Below are positions 1 to 7,547 of a stretch of 14,783 nucleotides of DNA, in pieces; position 1 is the first letter of the stretch; every line of letters starts with the position of its first letter. The stretch lies in contig JAKADD010000017.1 in NCBI GenBank assembly GCA_021820825.1, positions 1-14,783 on the forward strand, in the 5' to 3' direction. The translations under genes and the position numbers were made by a program. Source of the DNA: Bacillota bacterium. GTDB taxonomy: Bacteria; Bacillota; Bacilli; Alicyclobacillales; SLC66. The notes under the pieces are model-generated. The model did no database searches. It was not told where the DNA came from and saw nothing but the letters and a program-made list of their open reading frames with translations.

Positions 1-242
1 GAAAGGCACTTAGCAAAACGTGCATTCCCAAGTACAGCGGGTTCAACGCGTTCGACATACTGTGTTCGACCAAGTCATTATGCCACATCTTTTGCCATCT
101 GTCCAGTACTTCTCATAAATTTGTTCTCTCATCAACAATCGTAGTCATGCATTTTCGCACAAAGTCGCAAGACTCCGCTGCCGCCGTTCATTGTCCGAAA
201 GTGTCTTCATACAATATCACACACTGAACCTGCTCCCTATGG
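1..242. other. Left-edge stretch without a recognised gene
   Basis: I see no convincing reading frame, RNA gene or promoter here. The stretch is less GC-rich than the genes that follow, as expected for intergenic DNA. It could be the upstream region of a gene beyond the left edge, but nothing in it proves that. It ends directly at the nested palindrome that starts at 243. Confidence 0.4.
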
Positions 243-370
243 CTAGGGGAACTGTGATAATCCAAATCAGGGCAGGCGCATAACGGTACATAGAGCGTCT
301 GAATAAGGCCTCAGACGCTCTATCTGGAATCACTGCGCCTGCAGCGCGGACTTTATCACAGTTCCCCTAG
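243..370. repeat. 128-base nested palindrome upstream of the YheC/YheD gene
   Basis: Three nested inverted repeats share one centre. The outer arms, 243-260 and 353-370, are a perfect 18-bp pair (CTAGGGGAACTGTGATAA and its complement). The middle arms, 272-280 and 334-342, are a perfect 9-bp pair. The inner arms, 291-302 and 311-322, are a perfect 12-bp pair around an 8-base loop. Together they could fold into one long interrupted hairpin with two 60-base arms. No T-run follows on either strand, so it is not a classical intrinsic terminator, and I see no clear target-site duplication. It could be a small palindromic repeat element, a structured RNA, or the end structure of a transcript from the left. 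Confidence 0.75.
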
Positions 371-453
371 AGACAGTGGCTTGCGGCGGGGTTTTGGACC
401 TGACCCCTTGACGCATGTGCACAAGACGCAAAGTGTGTGACAGGAGGAACGGC

Positions 454-1236
454 ATGGCCACCCGCCGACCGGAATTGGGGAAATGGTTATTGTGGAAGCT
501 GTTTTGGCGTGATTCTGCCATTCGGCCATACCTACCCGCGACCAGACCGTTTTCAGAACACGCCATGCAAACGATGATAAACAAATATGGGTCGGTCTAC
601 ATCAAGCCCATTGCGGGAGCGCGCGGCAAAAGCGTCATGCGGGCGTACCGCCGCCGCGAGGGATACGGTCTGCACTTTGAAACCAGAAATCCACTGTACG
701 CTTACAGTCTACCGTCTCTGCTCAGGGAAATTCACAGGTTGGCGGAACACCGCACACTGATCGTGCAGCAGGATGTCAGACTGGCCCGTCTGCGTGGCAG
801 ACCATTCGACATCCGCGTCATGATGCAGAAAGACAGTAAATTTCGCTGGACGTGTACAGGGATCTGCGTCAAAGTGGCCGGACCTCATTCGGCCATAACA
901 AATGTGGCGCGCAGCCACGGTTCCGTCGTATCCCTGTTTGACGCTCTGCATGAATCACTGGGATGGTCAGCGACGCGAATTCATGCGCTGCAGCAACAGC
1001 TTGAGAAACTGGGATTCGCTGTCTGCCGCCGCTTCGAACAATACCAGCCCTATTCCGAAATAGGACTCGACGTTGGCGTCGATCATGCAGGCCGTATTTG
1101 GCTGCTCGAAGAAAACAGCGGACCCAGTCACATGCTGTTCCATCATCTGCGAGACCAGAGCGCCTATCGCCTGATTACCAAAACCGCACAGGAACGGCGC
1201 AGGGCAGTCAGACAGCTGCGACTGCGCAGCGGCTGA
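454..1236 (+). CDS. YheC/YheD family ATP-grasp protein (endospore coat-associated)
   Basis: The 260-residue protein resembles the YheC/YheD family, ATP-grasp-fold proteins associated with the coat of Bacillus endospores; their reaction is not established. Visible family features are the nucleotide-binding segment around residues 48-61 (YIKPIAGARGKSV, with K51), the segment at 118-125 (FDIRVMMQ), TG near 135-136, ITN at 148-150, and a C-terminal GLDVGVD then WLLEENSGPS (residues 204-225) carrying the acidic and Asn metal/ATP ligands. I chose the ATG at 454 because AGGAGG at 442-447 sits 6 bases before it; an in-frame ATG at 415 lacks such a site. The protein is shorter than many members, which carry an extra N-terminal domain. 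It converges with the alcohol dehydrogenase gene, with 12 bases between the stops. A role in the spore coat is inferred from the family only. Confidence 0.85.
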   Translation: MATRRPELGKWLLWKLFWRDSAIRPYLPATRPFSEHAMQTMINKYGSVYIKPIAGARGKSVMRAYRRREGYGLHFETRNPLYAYSLPSLLREIHRLAEHRTLIVQQDVRLARLRGRPFDIRVMMQKDSKFRWTCTGICVKVAGPHSAITNVARSHGSVVSLFDALHESLGWSATRIHALQQQLEKLGFAVCRRFEQYQPYSEIGLDVGVDHAGRIWLLEENSGPSHMLFHHLRDQSAYRLITKTAQERRRAVRQLRLRSG

Positions 1237-1248
1237 CGAAGCAAATTG

Positions 1249-2415
1249 TCAGAGCGACGCACGCAAAATAGCCGCCACGTCACTCTGGTCCAGTTTCTTG
1301 TATTGACCTGTCGAACCCTTCCGCGTCGCCTGTTCCGCCATATGCTCGATCTCGCGGTCGTCAATGCCATAATGCGCAAGCCTGCTCGGCGCGCCGATCG
1401 AATCGAAGAATTGCCGCACCGCGCGAATGCCTTCCTCTGCGAGCGCGCGATCGTCCTTGCCAGTGGGATCAATGTGAAAGACTCGCGTCGCGAGTTGACC
1501 GAAACGCTCCGTTCCCGCATCAAGCGCATGTGTCATCCAGTTTGGGAAAATAATCGCCAGTCCGCCGCCATGCGGAATATCATAGATCGCGCTGACTTCA
1601 TGTTCGATTCCGTGCGTTGCCCAGTCGCCCGTCATTCCCATGGAAATCATCCCATTCAACGCCATCGTGCCGCAATACATGATGGTCTCCCGCGCAGCGA
1701 AGTCATGCGGATGAGCCAACACCTGGGGCGCGGTTTCGATGATCGTCTCCATCACGGACTCGCACAGACGTTCCTGCAGAGCGGTGTTCGGCGTGTGTGA
1801 AAAATACTGCTCCAGGCAGTGACTGAACATATCCACAATCCCGTACACAGTCTGTTCAGGCGAAACGGTAAACGTGTTTTCCGCGTCACAGAATGAGAAT
1901 TTCGGAAACGTATGCCGAGAACCGGAACCCATCTTCTGTTTCGTTTCCCAGTTGGTGATGACGCCGCCTGGGTTCATTTCGGAACCTGTTGCCGACAGCG
2001 TCAGAATCGTGCCAAATGGAAGCGCATCCTTGGGCTTTTTGTCTGTGACGTAGAAATCCCATACATCGCCGTCGTATTTTGCGCCCCCTGCGATCGCCTT
2101 CGTCGCGTCAAGCACCGATCCTCCACCCACGGCGAGAAGCAGGTCCACGCCCTGTGTCTTGCAGATGTCGATCCCTTTATGTACAGTGCTCAGACGTGGA
2201 TTTGGCTCCACTCCGGACAATTCCAGCACTGTGACGCCCGCCTCTTTGAGCAGCTTGACAACCGTGTCGTAGAGTCCAAATTTTTTGATGCTGCCGCCGC
2301 CGTAAACGAGCAGCACCTTTGTGCCGTATCGTTTGACTTCCTCCGCCAGATATTCCTCCACCTGTCCTTTGCCGTAGTACAGCATTGTTGGATTCCAGAA
2401 GGTAAATGCGTTCAT
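1249..2415 (-). CDS. Iron-containing alcohol dehydrogenase (YugJ/BdhA type)
   Basis: The 388-residue protein is a group III, metal-dependent alcohol dehydrogenase that reversibly oxidises primary alcohols with NAD(P). It fits the NADH-dependent butanol dehydrogenase branch (BdhA, YugJ, YqhD relatives) in length and sequence. Visible are the N-terminal nucleotide-binding fold with GGGS at 39-42 and [10 protein letters not shown] from residue 97, SATGSEMN at 141-148, and the metal ligands D195 and H199 (DMFSH), H268 and H282 ([18 protein letters not shown]). An open frame runs 69 codons further upstream, but that part is low-complexity Arg/Ser-rich sequence crossing an inverted repeat. The ATG at 2415 is preceded by AGGGGG and begins the typical [11 protein letters not shown]-terminus, so I use it. 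The gene stands alone. The physiological alcohol cannot be read from the sequence. Confidence 0.9.
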   Translation of the reverse strand: MNAFTFWNPTMLYYGKGQVEEYLAEEVKRYGTKVLLVYGGGSIKKFGLYDTVVKLLKEAGVTVLELSGVEPNPRLSTVHKGIDICKTQGVDLLLAVGGGSVLDATKAIAGGAKYDGDVWDFYVTDKKPKDALPFGTILTLSATGSEMNPGGVITNWETKQKMGSGSRHTFPKFSFCDAENTFTVSPEQTVYGIVDMFSHCLEQYFSHTPNTALQERLCESVMETIIETAPQVLAHPHDFAARETIMYCGTMALNGMISMGMTGDWATHGIEHEVSAIYDIPHGGGLAIIFPNWMTHALDAGTERFGQLATRVFHIDPTGKDDRALAEEGIRAVRQFFDSIGAPSRLAHYGIDDREIEHMAEQATRKGSTGQYKKLDQSDVAAILRASL

Positions 2416-2496
2416 GCCGATCGTGCCCCCTATCGTGAAAATGCTTGCCCTACTGGCTGACAGCGCCCGCCTGCTCTGCCCGCCTGACCTGCTCCG

Positions 2497-2569
2497 CCGG
2501 GATCGTATGCTGTGCCGCTGCTCAGACACGGCTGCGCCGAACTCGCCTCGGCACAGCATACGATCCCGG
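2497..2569. repeat. Perfect 21-bp inverted repeat upstream of the alcohol dehydrogenase
   Basis: Bases 2497-2517 and 2549-2569 are exact reverse complements (left arm begins CCGGGATCGTATGC), with 31 bases between them. In an RNA from either strand this would form a very stable hairpin. It lies 82 bases upstream of the alcohol dehydrogenase start, so it would fall in that gene's leader if transcription begins further upstream. No T-tract follows it on the minus strand, so a simple terminator is unlikely. It may be a small repetitive element or a leader structure. Confidence 0.8.
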
Positions 2570-2630
2570 CAACGATCCCTTGCAACCCCTTGCAACGATC
2601 CCGGAAACGATGATCCCTGCAACGATCCTT
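2569..2630. repeat. Three direct repeats of GCAACGATCC
   Basis: GCAACGATCC occurs exactly at 2569-2578, 2592-2601 and 2619-2628, with a degenerate fourth copy (AAACGATGATCC) at 2605-2616. Related ACGATCCC and its complement also lie inside the adjacent 21-bp inverted repeat, so the whole block from about 2497 to 2630 looks built from one motif. The role is unknown. Repeat expansion by slippage, or protein binding sites, would both fit. Confidence 0.7.
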
Positions 2631-2870
2631 GCAGAGCGAGTTTTTTCCCTCTACTGTGATGCTGCTCCCTCTGTGCTGCGCTGATGCTCTGTGCAACACA
2701 ACATGGCCGTCTGGTCGGGAGCGGCTATGCATGAGCTTGTGAGCTTGTTAATTTATGGGGCTGTGAGTTTCCCAGCGTGTCGGTAATTATGTTTTTCGGT
2801 TCCATGACTCCATGCACTTCACTCTACCACTTGCAGGCTTCCGCCGCCAGTTTCGCGCAAAACGGAGGCC

Positions 2871-2898
2871 TTCTGGGTTGCTATATTTTTGCTATACT
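2871..2898 (+). promoter_or_regulatory. Probable sigma-A promoter with extended -10 for the metallophosphoesterase
   Basis: TATACT at 2893-2898 is preceded by TGC at 2890-2892, an extended -10 (TGn) arrangement. A weak -35 candidate, TTCTGG, lies at 2871-2876 with a 16-base spacer. It is about 55 bases upstream of the TTG start at 2953 and on the same strand. The rest of the gap 2416-2952 holds the inverted and direct repeats described separately and no recognisable gene. Confidence 0.5.
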
Positions 2899-2952
2899 GT
2901 TGAGAGTGTCAATGAACCGTTTAGAGAAAAACCACGTGTGAGGTGAAGCATT

Positions 2953-3684
2953 TTGAAAACAGCGATCTTGTCAGACATTCACGGTCATGCAGTGGCGCTT
3001 GAAACGGTGCTTCGTGAACTGGACGGGCAAGACATCGACCAGCTGATCGTATTGGGCGATCTCGCTTACCGCGGGCCGGAACCGAAGCGCTGCATTGAGT
3101 TGACGCGCCTTTCTGCGCACACGGTGATCGGCGGCAATGCCGATGAATGGGCTGTGCGCGGCGTTCGGGCGGGTGAAGTGCCCGATCATGTCCTATTGCG
3201 AATGAATGAGGAACGCTCCTTCACGGTCAGTCATGTCGACGAAGAAGACCTCGCCTATCTGGCATCCCTGCCCATGAGCGCCAACTGCGATTTGGGACAC
3301 GGCCAGACGCTGTTCGCCTGCCATGCTACGCCGTCCGATCGGTTTCAGGTTATTTTGCCGGACAGCTCAGACGAAGAACTTGCCGCGCTCTACCTTCGCG
3401 AACAGTCGACCATGCCCAGCATGGCAACGTATGGACACATTCACATCCCCTATATTCGCAGCCTTAAAGGAGCGGCCATTCTGAATCCAGGCAGTGTGGG
3501 ACTGCCGTTTGACGGCACTCCGAAGGCTTCCTATGCTGTCATTGAAACATCGACGAATACCCTGAACGCAAGCATCCACAGGGTGACGTACGATTTGCGG
3601 CTGGCGTGCGAAGCTCTCGAACGACTCGACTATCCGCACCGCGAGCGTTTGGCGCAGAGCATAGAGCAGGCCGTCATGCCATAA
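2953..3684 (+). CDS. Metallophosphoesterase family protein
   Basis: The 243-residue protein is a calcineurin-like metallophosphoesterase of the compact YfcE / diadenosine-tetraphosphatase-like kind. It is expected to hydrolyse a phosphomono- or diester using two metal ions. All five signature blocks are present: DIH at 8-10, GD at 35-36 (LGDLAYRGP), GN at 61-62 (GGNADEW), H124 (ACHATP), and GHIH at 161-164. They are followed by LNPGSVGLP at 177-185. Translation probably starts at TTG 2953: GAGGTGA lies just upstream, and the first residues (MKTAILSDIHGH) are the canonical N-terminus. The gene has its own promoter and faces the minus-strand operon tail by tail, with 90 bases between the stops and no strong terminator. 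The substrate cannot be told from sequence, and I see no link to the neighbouring operon. Confidence 0.88.
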   Translation: MKTAILSDIHGHAVALETVLRELDGQDIDQLIVLGDLAYRGPEPKRCIELTRLSAHTVIGGNADEWAVRGVRAGEVPDHVLLRMNEERSFTVSHVDEEDLAYLASLPMSANCDLGHGQTLFACHATPSDRFQVILPDSSDEELAALYLREQSTMPSMATYGHIHIPYIRSLKGAAILNPGSVGLPFDGTPKASYAVIETSTNTLNASIHRVTYDLRLACEALERLDYPHRERLAQSIEQAVMP

Positions 3685-3774
3685 GCCTTTCTGGGGCTGA
3701 TTGCGGTTTGTTATTCTTGTTCACGAAGGGTGCGCATAATACAAGCCGGCAGATGGTACACAAGCACGAAACAG

Positions 3775-4998
3775 CTAGTCCGCCTCGTCTCCGCGCAAAA
3801 ATCTCACCGCCGTCTCGGCATACAGATGCGTGGTCTCGACAAGTTGGCGCAGATCCACGTATTCGTCGGCGTGGTGAGGAATCTGTCGATCGCCCGCGCC
3901 GGTGGTTACAATGGGAATGCCAAAGGTATGCAAGAATGTGCCGTCAGTGGCGCCCGGCACGCCGTTGTACACGGGCTCTTTGCCAGTGACCCGTCGATAC
4001 GAATCCGCGACTGCCCGCACCACCGGATCCTCCCGAGCGGTCGCGGTCCACGGTCGTTCCTCAATGACCTCCAATTCGGCCCGAAAATCCCTGTCGCCAG
4101 ACGCCAGACGCGTCAGTATGTCTTCCATCTGACGGCGGAGCGCTGCATGATCCTGCCCCGGAACGGTGCGGATATCGAGGGCTGTCATGCACTGGTCGGG
4201 CACGACGTTGATCTGCGCCTCTCCCTTCACGGGAGCGCGCAGTATCGTCGGCGTAATACTGGGCCAGCCGAGTTCTGGATGTTTGCCGAGACGGGCCTTT
4301 TCGTACGCCTCCAACTCATCCAGCGCCACGATGATGCGCGCCATGCGCGTATTGGGGTTGATCCCGGTGAGCGGCATGGCGCCGTGCGCCATTCGACCGT
4401 ACACGCGGATGATGGCGCGCATGGCGCCCTTTTGCGACACGCAGACCTGATTGTCCTCGGGTTCGCAGATCACCGCGCCGTCGACGCCGCTGGCCCAGCC
4501 ACGCCTGACGAAGTCTTTGATGCCGATCATCATGCCTTCTTCATCGCACGGGATGCACAGCAGGATCTTGCCGCCGATTTTTAACCCACTGCGCGAAACC
4601 GCGTGCACGGCAATCACAGCTGCGGCAAGGTTGCCCTTGGTGTCGCAGGCGCCCCGTCCGTAGAGACGTCCGGACTCGATAATCCCGCCGAACGGATCGT
4701 GCGACCAGTTCGCGGGATCGCCCGCCGTCACCACATCCGTGTGTCCCTCAAAGAGCAGGGTCTTGCCAGGCCGACCGGTGTCGTAACTGGCGATCACATT
4801 CGGTCGGCCCGGCACGACCTCCTCGTAAGCCACCACCAGACCCAGGTTCCGCAGATAGTTCTCCAAAAAGCGCGCCACCCGTTCCTCATTTGCTCCTGGC
4901 ACGTCGGGATTGAACACGCTCGGGATGCGCACCAGACTCTGCGCCAGTTCAACAACCGCCCGCTCATCGACAAAGTTTGCCACGTTCTCTGTAGACAT
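3775..4998 (-). CDS. M20 family metallohydrolase (ArgE/DapE-type deacylase)
   Basis: This 407-residue protein is a zinc-dependent M20 amidohydrolase of the ArgE/DapE/carboxypeptidase group, which cleaves amide bonds in N-acyl amino acids and small peptides. Visible residues are H86 and catalytic D88 (GHTDVV), bridging D119 (GRGACDTKGN), catalytic base E153 with metal ligand E154 (CDEEG), E179 (ICEPE), H205 of the dimerisation domain, and a C-terminal HH near the end (IPHHADEY) supplying the last ligand. The ATG at 4998 is set by GGAGGA 8 bases upstream; 61 further in-frame codons upstream overlap the preceding gene and are not family-like. It is the last gene of the sigma-54 operon, 34 bases after the P1 hydrolase. 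Because pantothenate is N-pantoyl-beta-alanine, a deacylase of this type is one of two pantothenase candidates here (inference). Confidence 0.9.
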   Translation of the reverse strand: MSTENVANFVDERAVVELAQSLVRIPSVFNPDVPGANEERVARFLENYLRNLGLVVAYEEVVPGRPNVIASYDTGRPGKTLLFEGHTDVVTAGDPANWSHDPFGGIIESGRLYGRGACDTKGNLAAAVIAVHAVSRSGLKIGGKILLCIPCDEEGMMIGIKDFVRRGWASGVDGAVICEPEDNQVCVSQKGAMRAIIRVYGRMAHGAMPLTGINPNTRMARIIVALDELEAYEKARLGKHPELGWPSITPTILRAPVKGEAQINVVPDQCMTALDIRTVPGQDHAALRRQMEDILTRLASGDRDFRAELEVIEERPWTATAREDPVVRAVADSYRRVTGKEPVYNGVPGATDGTFLHTFGIPIVTTGAGDRQIPHHADEYVDLRQLVETTHLYAETAVRFLRGDEAD

Positions 4999-5032
4999 AG
5001 CTATTCCTCCCGGACACCTCGGTTCTGAAACC

Positions 5033-6010
5033 TCATCCGAACAAATCGCAGTATGCGGGCAACCCGCCGACACCGTGCGCTGCGCGGACTGCGCGAAGGA
5101 CGGCCGTCGCCAACACCTCCGCCGCCCACACCCCGACGATGTCGGTTTCGACTGCTGCGGCGGCGCCGGTGGAGAGCGCAAACACGGTGTCGCCGTCGCG
5201 CATAGTGTGCACGGGATAGATCGTCCGCGCCAGACCGTCGTGCGCCATCTGGGCCACCTTGCTCAACTGCGTCTTCGTCAGGCTCGCGTTCGTCGCCACG
5301 ACCGCGAGCGTTGTGTTGGCTCCCGGCGGGATCCAGGCCTGCCGCCGATCCGCGAGCAGACTGAGACTGTCAAGCAACCGCCCGTCTTCCCCACGGGCGC
5401 CGGCAAGAACGCGGCCGGTGGCGGGATCGCGCACTTCCCCGACGGCGTTCAGGGCCACGAGAGCGCCGATCACCAGTCCGTCTGCCAACCTGTGCGACGC
5501 CGATCCAAGCCCGCTTTTCATCGCCCGCGCAAAACCCGCCAGCTTACCCACTGTCGCTCCGCAGCCGGCGCCGACATTGCCCTGCCGTACGGGATCGCGC
5601 GTCGCCGACGCCGCTGCCTGATACCCCATGTCCGCGTCAGGACGGACATGGGGATTGCCGATGGCAAGATCAAACAGTACGGCTGCTGGAACGATCGGAA
5701 CAACGCCCACCCCGACCGACAAGCCGACGCCCCGCTCCTCCAGAAAGCGCATCACTCCGCCAGCCGCGTCCAGCCCGAAGGCGCTGCCCCCGCACAGACA
5801 GACAGCATGCACCTGCGTCACGCTGTTGATGGGGTGCAGCAGATCCGTCTCGCGCGTTCCCGGCGCAGCGCCCCGCACATCCACGCCGCAGGCGGCGCCC
5901 TGTTCGCAGACAATCACCGTGCAACCGGTCAACGCCGCCGAGTCTTCTGCCTGACCCACAGTGAGTCCGGGCACATCGGTGAGCGTATCAACATTGATCG
6001 CAACGCTCAT
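5033..6010 (-). CDS. P1 family (S58, DmpA-like) N-terminal-nucleophile hydrolase
   Basis: The 325-residue protein belongs to peptidase family S58 (DmpA aminopeptidase, BapA beta-aminopeptidase, nylon-oligomer hydrolase NylC). These enzymes are made as precursors and split themselves to expose an N-terminal Ser or Thr. Family signatures are TDVPGLTVGQ at 11-20, the glycine-rich CGGSAFGLDA near 73-82, GNVGAGCGAT at 144-153, and NTTLAVVATNA from residue 232, where cleavage between N232 and T233 would give T233 as nucleophile. The start ATG overlaps the stop of the S-component gene as ATGA (6007-6010), implying translational coupling. Family members favour beta-amino-acid or D-amino-acid amides. 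In this operon it could release beta-alanine from pantothenate through a pantoyl-enzyme, or trim related amides (inference). No signal peptide is seen, so a cytoplasmic site is likely. Confidence 0.9.
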   Translation of the reverse strand: MSVAINVDTLTDVPGLTVGQAEDSAALTGCTVIVCEQGAACGVDVRGAAPGTRETDLLHPINSVTQVHAVCLCGGSAFGLDAAGGVMRFLEERGVGLSVGVGVVPIVPAAVLFDLAIGNPHVRPDADMGYQAAASATRDPVRQGNVGAGCGATVGKLAGFARAMKSGLGSASHRLADGLVIGALVALNAVGEVRDPATGRVLAGARGEDGRLLDSLSLLADRRQAWIPPGANTTLAVVATNASLTKTQLSKVAQMAHDGLARTIYPVHTMRDGDTVFALSTGAAAAVETDIVGVWAAEVLATAVLRAVRAAHGVGGLPAYCDLFG

Positions 6011-6576
6011 TTCGGCAACTCTGCGTTGTCATCCAGCAGTTTCGATTTCTTGCGCGACGACCCGATCTTCAACCAGGCTGTGGTGACCGCCAGCGTGATG
6101 ATGATCGAGACGATCGCTTCGGGTGTTCCATTGACGAATGCGACCGTGGTAGCGACGCCAACCGACATGTAGCCCCTCACAACTGCCATGAAGAGCACCA
6201 GCACGGTGTTCGTCGCGGACCCGACAAAACCCGCGGCGCCGATCGCGAAGTACTGATTCACACGCTTCAGTCCAACGTAGGTCAGATACGCCGTCAGACC
6301 AATGAACAGACGGGGCAGCACGGCGACCAACGGATCTTTGAACAGTGGGATCGAGGCTGTCAGAAACGACGACATTCCGAAAATGAAACCGATCACGACG
6401 CCGACTGGCCAGCCCGCCACAATCGCGCCGATGATGGCGGGAATCTGCATGATCGTCGCATTGCCAGCCGCAGTCGGCACCGGAATGTAGCCCAGCCGCG
6501 TCATTCCAAGCAAGATCGAGATAGCGCCGAGCACGCCGGAGATGACTACCTTTCGTACGGTCAACCCTTTCTCCAT
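6007..6576 (-). CDS. ECF transporter S component (substrate-binding membrane subunit)
   Basis: The 189-residue, very hydrophobic protein has about six membrane segments and reads like the ECF_trnsprt type of S components, the group that includes PanT- and CbrT-like proteins. The conserved first loop is clear: LGYIPVPTAAGNATI followed by MQIPAIIGA at 43-51, then AVLPRLFIGL at 85-94 and SATNTVLVL at 120-128. TM1 carries small residues (SGVLGAIS) of the kind that contact EcfT. The start at 6576 is chosen for GAGGAGG nearby; an in-frame frame extends 16 codons upstream without a better site. It follows ecfT after 109 bases, the widest gap within the cassette, so it may be translated at a separate rate. 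The substrate is not readable from sequence. The enzyme genes around it suggest pantothenate or a relative (inference). Confidence 0.85.
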   Translation of the reverse strand: MEKGLTVRKVVISGVLGAISILLGMTRLGYIPVPTAAGNATIMQIPAIIGAIVAGWPVGVVIGFIFGMSSFLTASIPLFKDPLVAVLPRLFIGLTAYLTYVGLKRVNQYFAIGAAGFVGSATNTVLVLFMAVVRGYMSVGVATTVAFVNGTPEAIVSIIITLAVTTAWLKIGSSRKKSKLLDDNAELPK

Positions 6577-6685
6577 TTGGATGTCCTCCTCAGTTGATAG
6601 TTTGCCAATTAACCTCCTGGACAACGCGAGCGCTTCTTTTCAGTAGAGTGGTCTGCAGTCATCGCCTCCCATCAGGGTGAACTCG

Positions 6686-7528
6686 TCAGTACGGAAAGGG
6701 AACCGCCAATAACAGGAAGGACAACAGGATACCAATTGCCAACAGGACATAGTCGCCAGCTCGTGCGCGGTAGCGTTTGTAACTGGTGCGCGCGTCTGTC
6801 GGCACATAGCAGCGAGCCTCCATGGCCAGCACCAAATCTTCCGCTCGCGTGAGCGCGACGGTGAACAGCGGCACAATGATGGGAAACATGTCGCGTGTAC
6901 GGCGAACGATCCGCCACCATTCGCCAGTGCCAAACTCCGCACCCCGCGACGCTTGCGCCTTCATCATCTTTTCCATTTCAATGGCAAATGTCGGAACAAA
7001 GCGGACCGCAATGGTCATGATCAGGGCAAATGCGTGCACCGGCACTTTCAACGCTTTCAATGGACTGAGCAGTTGCTCCAACCCATGCGCAAGTTCTGTG
7101 ATCGTGGTGCTCAGTGTCAGAACGCTGGTGAGAAAAATGATTTCAATAAATCGCATGGCCGATACAATGACAAGTTTGACACTGGCGCTCGTGATCTCAA
7201 TGATTCCAAAATGAACGAAGACGGTTCCGGAATTTGCGACGCCGCCGTAAAACAGCAACTGCAGAAGCGCCAGCGCCAGCATGAACGGCAGTGCCGGCTT
7301 GATGCCAGAGGCGCCATAAGACAGCGGAATTCTTGAAATGCGAAACACGAGCAGGCTGAGCGCCATGGCACAGACGTTCGCCAGATAGGATCCGCAGAAC
7401 GAGATCGCAAGAATCAAGAGCGCGAACGCGGCCAGCTTAAACCGCGGATCGAACCGATGGATCAGAGAATTTGTGGACACGTATTGACCGATTGTGATAT
7501 TGCGCGTGAGTTCGAATTCGGCAGCCAT
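6686..7528 (-). CDS. ecfT: ECF transporter transmembrane coupling protein EcfT
   Basis: This 280-residue integral membrane protein links the two ATPases to the S component of an energy-coupling factor importer. It begins with an amphipathic stretch (IGQYVSTNSLIHRFDPRFKL, typical of EcfT), followed by hydrophobic helices. The cytoplasmic coupling region holds RFVP at 177-180, the first coupling motif ASRGAEF at 193-199 and the second, MEARCY, at 236-241, which is slightly changed from Ala-Arg-Gly. Two ATGs are possible. The one at 7528 lies 7 bases after GAGGAGG, whereas the earlier one at 7534 would be almost on top of that site, so 7528 is preferred. It follows ecfA2 by 19 bases. Confidence 0.92.
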   Translation of the reverse strand: MAAEFELTRNITIGQYVSTNSLIHRFDPRFKLAAFALLILAISFCGSYLANVCAMALSLLVFRISRIPLSYGASGIKPALPFMLALALLQLLFYGGVANSGTVFVHFGIIEITSASVKLVIVSAMRFIEIIFLTSVLTLSTTITELAHGLEQLLSPLKALKVPVHAFALIMTIAVRFVPTFAIEMEKMMKAQASRGAEFGTGEWWRIVRRTRDMFPIIVPLFTVALTRAEDLVLAMEARCYVPTDARTSYKRYRARAGDYVLLAIGILLSFLLLAVPFPY

Positions 7529-7547
7529 CACCATTCCTCCTCGTAGG

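Noticed and set aside
256..261. GATAAT with TG upstream as a -10 element for the YheC/YheD gene
   Set aside because: No matching -35 sequence exists, and the bases belong to the arm of the palindrome, which explains them equally well.
2416..2622. 69-codon upstream extension of the alcohol dehydrogenase frame
   Set aside because: The extension crosses a perfect inverted repeat and direct repeats, is Arg/Ser-rich, and the downstream ATG at 2415 starts the canonical family N-terminus with a ribosome binding site.
3684..3774. Possible terminator between the metallophosphoesterase and the M20 gene
   Set aside because: Only a 4-bp AGCC/GGCT stem (3684-3698) with no following T-run was found, too weak to call.
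4910..6172. Plus-strand open frame of 420 codons opposite the P1 hydrolase
   Set aside because: Composition is typical of antisense reading, with no recognisable motif. The minus-strand P1 and S-component proteins explain the region.
6640..6672. Ten-codon minus-strand reading frame (MGGDDCRPLY) between ecfT and the S component
   Set aside because: No ribosome binding site precedes it and nothing suggests a leader peptide.
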